Position numbers and translations under genes: made by a program. 64,000 bases of DNA, taken from positions 2,300,501 through 2,364,500 of the forward strand of contig JAZARR010000164.1 in the NCBI GenBank assembly GCA_037389465.1. The letters run 5' to 3'. Positions 1-29,760 of this stretch are shown in pieces. Every line of letters begins with the position of its first letter. Position 1 is the stretch's first letter. The notes under the pieces were generated by a model. The model saw only the letters and a list, made by a program, of their open reading frames with translations. It was not told the DNA's origin and searched no databases. Origin of the DNA: Baylisascaris procyonis (taxonomy: Eukaryota > Nematoda > Chromadorea > Rhabditida > Ascarididae).

Positions 1-791
1 ATTCCTTTAAAAAGCTTCAGAATGTCCCCTAAGAATCCTTTATAAATCAACAACACTCCTTTTAACATTCCGTCTCACGTAATACAATGAATGGATGACG
101 TTAAGACATTTAAAGAAGCTTAGGCAGAGCGAAGTGCAGCAATGTTTCGCACCTCAACTGAATTCCGAAATTCAGAAAAAAAAAATGAAATTGGAAACAG
201 CAAAACCACATATTGTTCACCTATTCAGAAATAAATTAACTATATGAAAACAAATCAACAAGGCCAACACGATCAGTACTTTTTATAGACCAGGCCACAA
301 CACCAACCGATAGAATATATCCTCCAGGAAGGCACACAAACAATATATCTCTACCAATGTATTTCCTATGAAATAAGACGGTTCCAAAATTCGTCAACTA
401 TAAAATTCACTCATTTAATTGACTGGTTACGCGAAAAGTTTCATATTCAAATTCATAATGCCTTCGAATATCTACAACTCATAGAGGCGATTATCAGCTG
501 GGGAAATATCGCAATTCACATATCAAGATTATAACCATTGCAGTTCACCATTACCAATCTTTTGGATTGCGAGCAGAAGTTACCTGGCAGAGCTATGAAG
601 AGATAAATACATGCATGTGCACAGATACGGCTCTGGCAGCACATTTCTAAACAAAAATAGTTGCTTACAATAAGAAGCGATGATCCGCTGATAGGAACAC
701 GTTACACTACCACTTACATCGTATGCAACAGTGAGAAGATAGAAAAATATCATATATAGCAATAAAGGAACAATATAGTATAGAAACATAC
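1..791. other. Non-coding, presumed plrg-1 intron
   Basis: No exon with matching splice sites and recognisable PLRG1 sequence was found here; the WD40-encoding exons are not present. It is read as intron because the gene must continue leftwards. Confidence 0.45.
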
Positions 792-3700
792 ATTGTTCCG
801 TCGGCCGATGCGGAATCGCTGATCGCGAGCGGCGCTGAAATTTGCGAAGACGATAAAGCTACGAAATAATAAAAAGTGAGCGCCCGTATCCAATTACATA
901 TACCTCTAGCTCCTCTCCACCACCCCTCCCCTCACCCATTACTTTTCCTTCCCGTACAAATTCCTAGATTCTATACTTTCCTGCACTTGTTTGCGAGACA
1001 ATCAGCCTTTTAATCACTTAGAAAACTTGCACCCGACAAAGCAAAATGACCGAAAATATGGAATGCGATGAAAAGAGATGCTTGATTCAATCGGCCAAGT
1101 AGCTAATCAAACATAGGCCTTCAAATTCGAACTGCAATTGGGTCCCTACTCAATGGGTCAAAACATCAACTACAGTGTAGCCGAATAAAACTAAACGAGT
1201 CATAAAATAGGTGAATAAGAAATGCGAAGACGAAAGTTTCCAACATAAAAAACTACACGTTCCACAAGAACGGTTTAATAATGAAACAATTCACTATTTC
1301 TCGTTTTCCTGTTCCCTCTCCAACAAATCTCATACTCTTCGTCGATTCGCTTCAATAAGTTTCTGCGCAGTACAATCATCGCCCAACCCCGCGATGTTTT
1401 CCTTATTGCATCCATCGATGAAAAAACACTGATCTTTGACCTTTCTTTATCCGCAGTTGCATCTTTCACTCGTGTTATGGAAATGTTACGGAACGCAAGT
1501 CGCTTACTGCATATAAGCTCCATATTCTGATACGTCTTGAGACCACCTAGCAACCAGTAGACGCCCAAAAAAACGGTACAGCAATTTGTGCACAATTTCG
1601 ACTCTGTAATTAGCTTTATCCATATCCGCACTTGCAAACACTACGTATATAATTATAACTCATCCGTAGGCAAACTTCGAGAGCATAAAAACATATCTGA
1701 ATATTGCTCTCGAACCGATAATAGCAATCAGTTTCGAATGGTACCTAATGTTCCATACTAAAAGCGAACCAGATGATGGTGCAGCTGTTGGAGGAGCTGG
1801 TCCCGGTCCGTTCGTCACATTCTTTGGTAGATTCAGTAACTCGTCTTCCTTCCTGCGTTTTGCTTCCTGCACCTGCTTAAGCACGCCCCCATACTCTGAC
1901 CTAACTTTGATGGCACGCCATAATTCGTCGCTGAAGCACCTTCCAATTTTACAGAAGAAAGCAGAACAGCATTTTAGAGATAATCAAATGCTCAATACTC
2001 TAATTATGCCAATAGGACCAACCCGTTATATTAGCAGTCAATCGATCGACATTAACCGATTAATTATATTAATGGCCAATCAACCGACGTTAACTGACTG
2101 GTTACACAAATGTTGTGCAACAAGCTTGCTTTATCAGCCGACTAATATGTTGCTAAATGACAAGACCAAGATATTAATATATAAATTTCGCTTGCCCATG
2201 CAAAAGTTGAACGAACGACCTCGTTAGTATTAAGTCATGGGCAACTAAATCGGGATCTCTTCCGTGCAATCAAATTAATGAATTTGGTATGGAAATGTCA
2301 AATGACGTCTCAACACGATTCTCCCTTATCAAGCTACTGATCCTCCTGATATACTTAGCAATCAGAAAGAAATCTCTGAAACACTTCAACGACGGCAAAC
2401 TCCATTATCGCCGAAGGCCACTCTCCGAATGACATAAAGCTAAATAAATAAACAATAAAACAATAAAGAAGCAAAAAAAGTGCAAAGGATGAGGAGGGAC
2501 GTTGGTGCTTTCATATTTCTAGCCGCTCTAGCCACCCACGCAAATGCGACACCCGAAAAAGATTGCTTTCAGGTTGGATTCGAGCAACGATATGGAATCG
2601 CTAGATAAAGAAATGAAACTTCCCTCTACCCTTGTCACTGCTTTGAACGCTACATGAAACGCTTATGCCCAAATGCTATCCTCTGAAAGCTATCACCAAA
2701 TCATGGCACTAAGTACACTTGAATATTTTCAGCTTGCTGTCATCCGACCCGCATCCGTTGTTAAGTTCGAGAATGTCACCCACTTTACTATCATCTCCCA
2801 ATTCTAGTGTCTCCCACTTTGCTATCCTCTCTCATTTCTGTGTTCAACTAGTGCTAAAAAGATTTTCGTCAAATGTCTGTTAGCTAAAACACATCAATAC
2901 TAATATCCATAACATGGTACACTGTAAGGAACTCAATGAACACATTACTCTAGAAGTTGCAAGCCGGGAAAGTTGGAAAATTCTGCCCACGAATATCATC
3001 AAAATGAGGATATTCTTAAACAATATTTTGCTTGTGCACTGCCCTGTTCCATGCATATCGTTGCCTTTAGAGAAAAAAAAAACCCGCTGAAACTTGCACA
3101 ATAACTTCATCCTTGGATAGTTGCTGTAAAAAGTTCACTTCTACTCGCACGGCCAACTCTCTGCTCAACGCTCAATGAAGCAGCTGGTGGCAATCTACTC
3201 AGTGATTGCAACATTTATTAGTACCTCCATGACTTTGTTACCACTTAAAATCACTTCATTCTCTAAGAGATTTGCATAAGTGCAACTCTTTTCAAACTTC
3301 CTATTATACCCATTACAAATACTGCATCAGAAAAAAAGCGTTGTGTAAAATATGCGCGATATGACTGTTTTGCTATTTTCCATTTTTCACTATCAACAAT
3401 GACAGCTTAGGCTTAGACAAAACGATGGTCCAGTCCATAAGCGAAATTCGAAGCTATTCACTATAGACGATCTAGCAGGAGAATCAGTGAATGGTTGGGA
3501 AATGCAGTAATCGTACCGCCATGATCGGTTCTGTTTTGCAAGATGCCAAAAAAATAAATTATAAGCAACAAAAAGCGTACGAAAGATGAGATAGTGAATA
3601 AAAAAGGAAACCATAACTCACGCCTTTGTATCAGGTTCAGGCGGTGTTGCATAATCGTGAAAGAAGAAATCGTGGGTTCTTTTCATCGACCTGAATACGA

Positions 3701-3812
3701 GATTCAACAGCTGTTTCTGCTGTGGTGTCTCCACCTCATGCTGTTGTTGCGTTGACGATTCCGACAACGACTGAGATGTTTCCGCATTCGGTGCCGAAAC
3801 ATCAGTCGACAT
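792..3812 (-). CDS. plrg-1: PLRG1/Prp46 spliceosomal WD40 protein, N-terminal exons only (gene runs off left edge)
   Basis: Exons read on the minus strand: 3622-3812 (ATG at 3812; donor GTGAGT), 1770-1930 (acceptor TTCAG) and a weaker third exon 792-834 (acceptor TTTCAG, donor GTATGT). Exon 1 holds LVFRSMKRTHDFF, the signature N-terminal block of PLRG1 (human LVFRSLKRTHDMF), at about residues 46-58. Exon 2 continues with ELWRAIKVRSEYGGVL, matching the conserved AIKLRNEYGPVL block, then a Lys/Glu-rich helix and a Pro/Ala-rich linker. The WD40 propeller must lie left of position 1. PLRG1 is a core member of the Prp19/CDC5L complex in the activated spliceosome. Exon 2 could end at 1770 (donor GTTCGC) or 1759 (donor GTATGG); only 1770 keeps phase with exon 3. 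The family call is strong; exon 3 is an inference from splice sites and Ser/Ala-rich linker content. Confidence 0.82.
1931..3621 (-). other. plrg-1 intron 1 (1.7 kb)
   Basis: Lies between the donor GTGAGT at 3616-3621 and the acceptor TTCAG at 1931-1935. Phase is kept (2 nt + 1 nt, giving an Ala codon). No embedded gene was seen. Confidence 0.65.
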
Positions 3813-3980
3813 CTCAGAATAACTATGCACCTTAATCGAACTTTTGCTTTATTTAATGATCCACACCGTGCGTCCGATCCGACTTCGAACAAAACGAATT
3901 CTTAACAACCTATGCTATGCTCATCTGAGACGACTAGCAAAGGTTTATGCATCAATTAGATGAAGTGGCGTCATGGTCGG

Positions 3981-4024
3981 TGCGACCGTGTCGGGGCGTT
4001 CAGAATGTGGCAGAAGGGGAGAAA
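3981..4024 (-). mobile_element. LTR-tail fragment fused to pol remnant
   Basis: 44 bp that match the end of the LTR at 5661-5704 with one mismatch, in the same (minus) LTR orientation. It runs directly into the plus-strand pol remnant that follows, so it marks a rearrangement junction rather than normal element structure. Confidence 0.6.
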
Positions 4025-4454
4025 AGGAAGGATAGTTGGAAGAGAAGGCAACGTCATATGGTTCGTGAAGGTTGGAAAAGTGACGTGGAGACGTCATACC
4101 AACCAAATACGTTGTCAAGGCGCTGATCTTAATATCAGAAATTCGATGAAGGTCGCGATCTCTGTTACGAGTGATGATAACACGCCACGCGAGAACGGTA
4201 CAAGTGCATACGCTCCAAAACGTGACGCAGTGGACAACCTCAACGATGGTTCATCGGTCGATGGCAGCTTTGGCAGTGGCGACCGCTCGCAACATGACGC
4301 GTACGATCGTGCATCAAAGAGGCACAGTGGCACTGATTCAACGATGGTGACTGAAGCAGTGGACAAAGACGAGCAACCTCGCGATCAAGAAGTTCTTCCA
4401 CAGCTTCGTTGTTCAAGCCGCGTCGTTCGACACCCGGACCGACTCAGTTATTGA
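4025..4454 (+). pseudogene. Ty3/gypsy-type pol C-terminus (integrase tail), 5'-truncated
   Basis: The plus-strand frame ending at the TGA 4452-4454 reads GRIVGREGNVIWFV then VTWRRHTNQIR, the small post-integrase module found near the end of many Ty3/gypsy pol proteins. It is followed by an acidic low-complexity stretch and a terminal LRCSSRVVRHPDRLSY, the usual closing motif. Reverse transcriptase, RNase H and the integrase catalytic core are absent. The left end is a junction with LTR sequence. It is followed at once by a polypurine tract and an LTR in the same orientation, as at the 3' end of an element. It is a dead fragment. Confidence 0.7.
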
Positions 4455-4461
4455 AGAACTC

Positions 4462-4469
4462 GGGGGAGG
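4462..4469 (+). promoter_or_regulatory. Polypurine tract (plus-strand primer) next to 3' LTR
   Basis: GGGGGAGG lies immediately before the TG that opens the LTR, the expected place for the primer of plus-strand synthesis in LTR elements. Confidence 0.6.
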
Positions 4470-4788
4470 TGTTAACGAGTGATCTTGTTAACGAGTGATC
4501 TACGTTAACGAATGATCTATTGTGATCAAATATTCTCGTGATTGCAGTGATACTGGTGATCTGCATTTCTGTAATAGGCCGTATGCTCACACTTGTTTGA
4601 TCTTGATGTGATATCTCCCCATGCGAACTGTGACCTCCCCATGCCTTCAGGGCCGTAGCCGAGGCTATAAATAGGCTGCGCTCTTGCTTGCCAATCAGTT
4701 GTTGTGTTTTCGCTACTCGGATTGTGTGACGTCGTGAAGATTGCTTTCTCCCCTTGTGCCACATTCTGAAAGCCCCGACACGGTCGCA
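4470..4788 (+). repeat. LTR copy A (plus orientation), about 319 bp
   Basis: Begins TGTTAAC and ends GGTCGCA (TG...CA). It is homologous over its whole length, in reverse orientation, to 5661-5964. It opens with tandem copies of a 16-bp unit containing GTTAACGAGTGATC, carries TATAAATAG in its middle, and follows the pol tail and polypurine tract, so it is a 3' LTR. Its right end abuts the gag remnant of an oppositely oriented copy. Confidence 0.75.
4666..4674 (+). promoter_or_regulatory. TATA box inside LTR A
   Basis: TATAAATAG inside the LTR, conserved in the inverted copy (5776-5784, minus strand); probably the retroelement promoter. Confidence 0.5.
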
Positions 4789-5210
4789 ATTTGAAACCTA
4801 CATTCCTTAGCGAAATGACCGATCTTGCCACAACAGTGGCACATCCCCTTTTGCTTTTCCCTCTTCTGTGCCTGAATTTTATCCACTTCATGATTTACCA
4901 CCTCTCCTGCAACAGCTTTCTGAACCTCCTCCTCAGCTTCAAGTAGGTTCACTGCCTCGTTGAGGTCAATACTATCTCTAATAAGGAGCTTTTTCTTTAC
5001 GCGTTCGTTACGTATACCGTTTACAAACTGCGCAGTCAGGGCCGCTTCTCTATTGAAAGAATCAAAATTACATTGTGCAGCTGCATTTCTTAGCACATTC
5101 GCAAATTCCTTTGACAACTGTCCATCTAATTGTTTTATTTGAAAGAATTTTGAACGCTCACGGGTCAAAATAATTGACTTCCAACTAACTATTGCAGTTT
5201 TGACACGCAC
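4789..5210 (-). pseudogene. Ty3/gypsy-type gag fragment with CCHC zinc knuckle
   Basis: Minus-strand reading frame of about 140 residues. It has the gag capsid-like pattern RERSKFFQI ... FANVLRNAAAQCNF ... AALTAQFVNGI, then a Lys/Glu-rich linker and a zinc knuckle CHCCGKIGHFAKEC (C-X2-C-X4-H-X4-C). There is no ATG start, and its 5' half is frameshifted or missing. Just after the zinc knuckle the frame runs into the reverse side of LTR A, so protease and pol are lost. It belongs with the minus-oriented leader and LTR B to its right. Confidence 0.72.
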
Positions 5211-5660
5211 TCCTCATATTTAAAAATCATAGGGTTTCCGTGGTAGACACATTTTCCTCAATTCCCCGAACGCTGCTGGTGCCAAAGATGCGATCAAGCA
5301 ACTTCATTTGAGACTATCCTGAGTCACAAAGTTCATTTATAAGTGACTTCTAAACTGAAGAATCCATATGTCCCATGGATCTTCTTTGGGGTCAAATTTT
5401 CTGTGTGCAGTTATTGGTGCATGCATCCACGCACATTACCGCAACAAGGAGCCACTACGCAGCACGACAGAGCTCTCCTCGCCTCTTTAGTGTCTCACAC
5501 GGGCTCACCCTGTTCTGTGTCTTCGAATGAACGACTTACGCAGTACGTTTCGTGACTTACACCACACGATGTTCGTCGATTCCGCACAGCTTCGAAAAAT
5601 ATTGCGTGTCGACCGGGGCTACAATCGATCACACCGCTGTCGTCGACCCTGATCGCCAAT
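5211..5660 (-). mobile_element. Retroelement leader and broken gag 5' end; primer-binding site at 5641-5659
   Basis: Sequence between LTR B and the gag remnant. Directly after the LTR end the minus strand reads TTGGCGATCAGGGT, the usual form and position of a tRNA primer-binding site. I did not assign the primer tRNA. No intact ORF covers this part. Confidence 0.5.
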
Positions 5661-5964
5661 TGCGACCGTGTCGGGGCGTTCAGAATGTGGCACAAGGGGA
5701 GAAAACAATCTTTACGACATCACACAATCCGAGTAGCGAAAACACAACGACTGATTGGCAAGCAAGAGCGCAGCCTATTTATAGCCTCGGCTACGGCCCT
5801 GAAGGCATGGGGAGGTCACAATTCACATGAAGGAGATATCACATCAAGACGAAACAAGTGTGAACATATAGCCTATTACAGAAACGCAGATCACCAGTAT
5901 CACTGCAATCACGAGAATATTTGATCACAATAGATCATTCGTTAACGTAGATCACTCGTTAACA
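5661..5964 (-). repeat. LTR copy B (minus orientation), about 304 bp
   Basis: Reverse-complement partner of LTR A, with the same TG...CA ends, internal TATA box and U3 GTTAAC motifs, but one fewer 16-bp U3 unit. Being followed on the minus strand by a PBS-like sequence and gag, it acts as a 5' LTR. No target-site duplication links its outer edge with LTR A. Confidence 0.72.
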
Positions 5965-8250
5965 GTCGGGGCTAACTGTTTCACGCTATCGGTTGCCTTC
6001 GCAAGGAAGGCTGATGGTCTTGATTAATGACATTTCTAGCAACAAATGGCAAACGTACCTCCATGAACGTCCAGAGAAAACGAGAACTGTAAATTAAAAT
6101 ATCGGTTGCCACTGGACTGATAGCTTTGTGGTGCCAATACTGCTTAAAAGAAAAGAGCCATATTTCCTCGTCTACTAGATCCGGTTTGTCCCGCCCTGAG
6201 ACCTCCATAAAGACATGTTGGAACGACATAACGTAAATATGCCTAACATCACAAAAGGAACCATCTGTTTAATTTGTTTCTACCTTAAAAACAGAAACAA
6301 TGGATGTCAATAGCCAATGTAGGTGCGCGCAGATATGCGGCCTTCTTTTGAGCGTCGACGGATGTGAGAGATTTTTAATCATAACAAATGTCGCGCTTGC
6401 TAGCCTTACCTGATTTAAGACACAATGATACACTGGGCATATATTGGCGTTGGAGCCCTTGCTGTATAAAAAACAGCCATCACACGCAATCAACCTAAGA
6501 GGATTCTTCAATAATCTTTATGCAAAATTATGACGCCAAATACGGAGCGTATAAACACGATACTGCTGGCAAAATATCAGATGACAATTGTAGCAATTAT
6601 TAAAATTCAAAGATCAAACTTGCTTACCGGATGCTTTAAACAATTTCAATCTAGTTTCCGGATGCCAAAAACAATTTCTGATCAGTAGTTGTCTAGTTTG
6701 CGTCCCTTGATGGTTGTTAGAGCTGAATTAAAAAAAAAAAAAAACGGTGAATTGGTGTGCCAAATGACTATTCTCTCTAAGATACAAAATAAAATACTTC
6801 AATTCTGACTTGAAATTCCTCTGAGATCAATAATACTAGAAGGACCACACTGCACAAGCGATACATGTCGAACAGTATACAATTACGCATGATATAAACG
6901 GCAGACTGTAAACACTATGAAGGCAATCGGTTTACCATGCATGATGAAGGAATAAGAGTGAGAAATTCTGTAACCATTATCTCAAATATATACAAATATA
7001 TAAAACAATAATATAAACAAGTACATAAATTTGAACAATAACGCCCACACCAAACAACTTGAATAAAACTATCTTTTCCTATCCTTCCTGAAACCGACTT
7101 CTTTAATACATCATATTTTCTTACGCTACCTGCAACGTGCAACCTTCCGCTTCCACCTTACCTTTACGATCTGTACAGCGTACCTCACTGACCTCTACAA
7201 ATTCCTGCTCTCTAACACATTTTTACAAAGGTGAAAAGCTTGAAAAGAAAAAAACGAGTCAATGAAATTGAAGCGCTGACAAAAGTGCCTATCATTTAGG
7301 CCATCATAGTGCTTTCATGTAAAAGTATGTTAAGTGATATCAACTGGTTTACTAACCTAACATTTCTGTACTTTACAGATCTCTAATAAGCATAGAAGCA
7401 ACGTAGAAGACAGCTGCCACTCGAAAACGAAACGCTCAAATAAAGTCACTTAACAATCCATTGCATAAAGCGCATTGATAAATTTGCCAAGCAACATTGT
7501 TAACGATTGGCGCATTCGTCATGACATCACTAAGGCAACAAAACGCCGTATAATAATCAACACACGCAAACTCTTGAATAGATAAAACCCAAAAGAGAGA
7601 ATCCGTAAAATCGTTCATGAAAAAAGACCTTTCATCTTCTCCCGCTCGCTCTCTCCAACATTTACATCCTTCCCCACCCCCTCCCATTCCTTTCCCGTAG
7701 TATCAGGCTCGTTAATTAGCACATTCATATATCAATGAAGCCCGCCAAAAATTGAACAACATAACTGAACTGTTGTGCCAAGTAAATAAACAGAGCACTC
7801 AACAACGAGACATGTCTACCACCCAGTCAAGTTCAGTCATGAATACACGAGCCATTGTGCTCTCTCAACTTCTTCCTGCCTTCTCTCTCCTTTTCCCGAA
7901 TGTAAGTTCCTTTTGTTTCACCTCCTCCCGATATCAGTGAACATGCAACAAAGGTTCGCTTCCCGCCATGTGGATTCAATTAAAGCCAAGAGGTAGACGA
8001 CACGCAAAATATCTCTCTCTGCTGTATTTCTTTCTTCTCTGTCTTCTCTATCCTTAACACAGAATTTCAACTTTCTCAGAAAGAGAAGGAGAAAGAAGAA
8101 AGAAAATAGGGACGGATGAGTGAAAATTGTAATCAATTACAAGCAAACATTGAGAAAGTGAAATAACAGATGCCAAATCCAGAAGGACTCTTCCCTCTAT
8201 CCACAGAAAATCTGATTCATGCACAAATAAACTAGAAGCCGATGTGACTT
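5965..8250. other. Intergenic, nothing recognised
   Basis: Spacer between the retroelement and the mog-4 stop codon. Only short chance ORFs, and no tRNA or splice-site-supported exon. It should contain the mog-4 3' UTR (immediately left of 8251); I saw no convincing minus-strand poly(A) signal close by. Confidence 0.5.
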
Positions 8251-25919
<17,669 letters not shown>

Positions 25920-25926
25920 TCCAACT

Positions 25927-25936
25927 CTAAAATAAA
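25927..25936 (-). promoter_or_regulatory. Probable spliced-leader trans-splice acceptor of mog-4
   Basis: Minus strand reads TTTATTTTAG ending 7 nt before the ATG at 25919. No upstream exon in frame was found, so this acceptor most likely takes a spliced leader. This is an inference from nematode biology. Confidence 0.5.
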
Positions 25937-28320
25937 CCACACTTAGTCAAGATGGATGGAAGCAAATGCCGGACGGTCTACGTAGTTGATGTGCAAAAAA
26001 AAAGACCCAGTAAAGGCACAAACTCAGATCAGTGCAGCGCGGCCTGGTGAGAGAAATTCTCATCTCCATCACAGTTACCTTGCGCATCACCCTCTAGATG
26101 ACGGCGGTTTCCCACCGTCGATTATAGAACGCATTCTACCTGCAGCAGAACAAGTTAAAAGTAACAGGACGTTTAAGAAAGCAGGAAGGAACTTCCGCAA
26201 CGACTAACTTAAAAGGGCCTCAGTGAAAAACAAAAATTCTGCGTCAATGTTGGATGCCTAGGGGCTCGTCAACCAGTTAAGATCGCCGCGTTCCTTGCAC
26301 AATAATGCGCTAGCTGGTATTGAGGGCTTTCTGCTCCGAGCAGTGGTCGGGATGAACACTGCTTTTCCTAGCAAAGCACTGGTCATTAGCACCTTCAGCT
26401 GAGCACCTCCTTCGTCTACAAGGTCCCTATCAGTTTACCATAAAGAAACCACTTTACCAAGACATAAAGAAAGACCTGCTAAACGGATGCTATAAGCGAC
26501 TGCGCAATCTCCCCATTTTTCTGCTTGCTGCATGTCTCATTTCGTCTTTTCTCCACACATGCAACGACGTGTTGGTCACCACATTCGTCTAAATTAATGC
26601 CAAAACGACAAATTACTTGTAGTCGTCGATGATACACCTCTATCATTGATATCAGATATTGTATCGACAAGCAACATATCATTCTAAAACATGTATAGAA
26701 AGAAGATCTAACGGGAACGAATTTAACCTATTAAGGTGTTCGCGATGAAGTTTAAGTGAAATGGATGGGAAAATCTCGCCGAAATTTTGAAACTGAATTT
26801 TCACTTTGTTTAATTGCGTTCTCTCACAGCTCAAATATAGTTTTATAAGGCCATCTGTATTAGGATAAGGAAAGCACTGATATAAAATAAAACTTCAGTA
26901 AATAACAAAGAGCATAAACGTTGTGTACCTCGTAATGGTGTCTCTATACAATTGAATAGTACCTCCAAAACAGTCTTCCCTGAGGGGTCGATTCTATTTC
27001 TGTGGTCACTTTTAATAAAAGGATGGAGATATCCCTGAACGCACTCTCATAGATGCCCTCTCACTAATTCTCCCCATGAATATAGCCCTCCCCCTCCCGT
27101 CAGAGGCCTCTTTGAATTTTGCAAATGGCATGAGTCCCTCTCACAAGTCACCTCGCTCCTCTCAGATGGATCCATTTTCAAAGGTTATAGCCCACAAATT
27201 GAAAAACGAAAACACCGATATTAAATCAGTGCACACAGAAATGAATGCGAATAAAATACTAAAACTAGATACTCAATGAACGATGGTCATCATTGCAAGA
27301 AGAAAGCCACAAAAAAATATAAAAGTGAACAACACAACTCACAATTTACTTCCGAAACCAAAAAAATATTGAGATTTGAAATGGTTGGGTGGCTTTAGTC
27401 TACGAAATTTGCATATAAATGTAAAAGCTATGTAAATTAGCGCTAACTGTGAGCCAAACACTAATAGAACACTTTCGAGAGAATTGCACAGGTGAGAGGT
27501 GAAACGGATATTTGCCTCAAACCTTCCTGAAAGGGAAACATAAGTTGAAGGATAGATATAACGTCTCCTTCTTACTAAGACAATAGATAACAAAATTAAT
27601 ACAAAAATCAATTCTCTCTTCAAAGTTCCGGCAAAATACAATCCAAACGTTTCTTCCGATCTAAATGGAACGTGCCATATTGTTTTATATATGCACTCAT
27701 TGCAAGTTCACATCGAAAGAAATGATGCCATACTTCAGCGATGAAATTCTATTACTGTGATATTCGTTCGTTGACTTCTATCTGCTGTATCAGATACAAA
27801 ACGATCGTCGCTGCGAATGTCGTTGTGAATTATTGGTTCTTGAAAATGCAATAAGAGAAGCTAAGTAATCATAAAACATTTGCAGCATTAATGTCAGGTG
27901 TGCATAGAAGTGGAGGTGAATCGTTGAAATTGAAATTGAGCGAGTATTGAATCAATGCCTGATTACCTTCTATCGATTGTGCATCAAATTATTTCATGTT
28001 GTGTCCACGTCAAAATGTTTCATCCCTGAAATAAGTCCAGATCTCCTTGCCTGTCGCGGTTAACGCAAAAAGAAATTTCTTATATGGTTATAACGGTTCA
28101 CTATAAGCGGTCGACAAGGCATTGAAAAATGTTGTTGAAAAATATTTTAATGATTATCTCAATCACTGTGATGAATACGCAAAGAACTCTGAAAGAAGTG
28201 TACTATGTTTCAATAATGTGATATCTTTTTACAAATATATTAACCGAAAAATAAAGGCAAAAAATGAGACTCATTATTTCATTAATAGTGTACGAGTCAT
28301 TATTATTGATGGGTTCGCAA
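25937..28320. other. Intergenic, nothing recognised
   Basis: Upstream of mog-4; should contain its promoter. Only short ORFs without splice support, and no repeats of note. Confidence 0.45.
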
Positions 28321-28327
28321 AGGCGGA

Positions 28328-29760
28328 ATGTTCTCAGATATTTATAAAGACCGCAATAAAGCGATGTTTTCCTACAAATTTGCGATTCTTGAGGGTCTTT
28401 CCATTGATATTGCCATCGCTGATAACGATATCAGATCTCCCTGTGATAAAATATCTCCCACTCCTGATGGCTTATCTTCTTTTGTCTCGAAGCAGATCTC
28501 GGTTGTTATTCAGTATTCTTGGTCACTTCTCTTTAGGATACATCTTAAAACTTCCTTGATTCTTTCTCCATGGAAGACTGCAATAGTCACTCCATCACTC
28601 AGGAATGAAATTCCATTTATATACCTATTTTCTTAGCATCATCTGTGTGCAAAGTCATGGTGGTGGTCGTTCGGGACTCGCTTTACAATCGTTTCCTCCA
28701 TAGCGCTTTATTCAACTCGAAACAGTTTGGTGCAACAACTTAACAACTGAGAACGGCTGGATTTTCGGGCTGAATAATCGAGCTCACATTAATATTGTAT
28801 ATGTCGATTACGGTAGCGCATTTGATACTGTCAGTCATAAAACTTTTAATAAAGTTATCAATTTATGGTATTTTGGGAAAACGTCTGAATTGGATTTGTT
28901 GTTTTCTGAACTGGTCGCGACTTTGAAATTAAAGTGGGCGAATCCATTCCTCAGTCATTTAGCACCATCAATGGCGCTCACTTTTTCCAAGTGTCGCGAG
29001 TTATTCCTAGTATATTTGAATGACGTCATGGCCGATTCAACCAGTACCTGCAATTTTTTACTGAAGACTCAAAAATTTATGGATCGATCAGGGATCCTCT
29101 TCTAGATTTAGAATAGCTTCAGTATGGTTTAGATCGTCTTGCCCAATGGTCCAACACGCAATAATAGTGGAAATTTCAGTTACTGCGTACTGGTTTGAAG
29201 CATGAATACTCGTTGCGAATCTCCGATGTTTTAATTCCTATAGCCAGTTCCATCCGAGTGTTTGTTGACGAATCTTTGCATTGGGACACCCATTGTGAGT
29301 CGATGACAATTGGAGTATTTAAGGTGTCAAATTGCATTCTACGAATAATTCAACATAGCCGCATCGAACATTTAAAAAGTCCTTCATCACCTATTATCGT
29401 CTCTTCTTGAATATAGTTGTCCAGTTTGATCACCGTTTTTGAAATCGGAAATAGAGATGTTGAATAATGTACAAATATGTTTCACGAGAATTATGTCAAC
29501 AATCGGAATTATGAACTTGCCTGTGCATTTTCGATCTAGAATCGCTTAAATATGGTCGCTTCGATTAAAATCTCCTACTGTACTTCAAAATTATTTGTGG
29601 TTACACTGACAGAGCATTTGAGTCGATGTTCTCTTATTCCGATCGACGTAATTTACCATCGGCTCATTTCTGCTAGTCTCAACGCTGAATTCAGTTTATA
29701 ATTCCTTTCCTTTTCCGATCCTCAGAGTGTAGAATAAAATAAACCTTCTGTTGACATTGT
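28328..29760 (+). pseudogene. Decayed non-LTR (LINE-type) reverse transcriptase relic
   Basis: Broken plus-strand frames carry pieces of a LINE ORF2 in the right order. First ISPTPDGLSSFVSKQ and LILSPWKTAIVTPS (the block before the RT fingers), then INIVYVDYGSAFDTVSHKT (motif A with its catalytic Asp), then VYLNDVMADST and a degraded FxDD region (FTEDSKIY). Last comes LLEYSCPV with a downstream NNVQICFTRI, typical of the C-terminal tail. Many stops and frameshifts break it; motif B/GVPQGS is not preserved. The order fits the jockey/CR1 side of LINEs, but I did not assign a clade. It cannot be active. Confidence 0.75.

Noticed and set aside
1275..1637. 120-codon minus-strand ORF in plrg-1 intron 2
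   Set aside because: No match to PLRG1 linker or WD40 sequence and no suitable splice pair.
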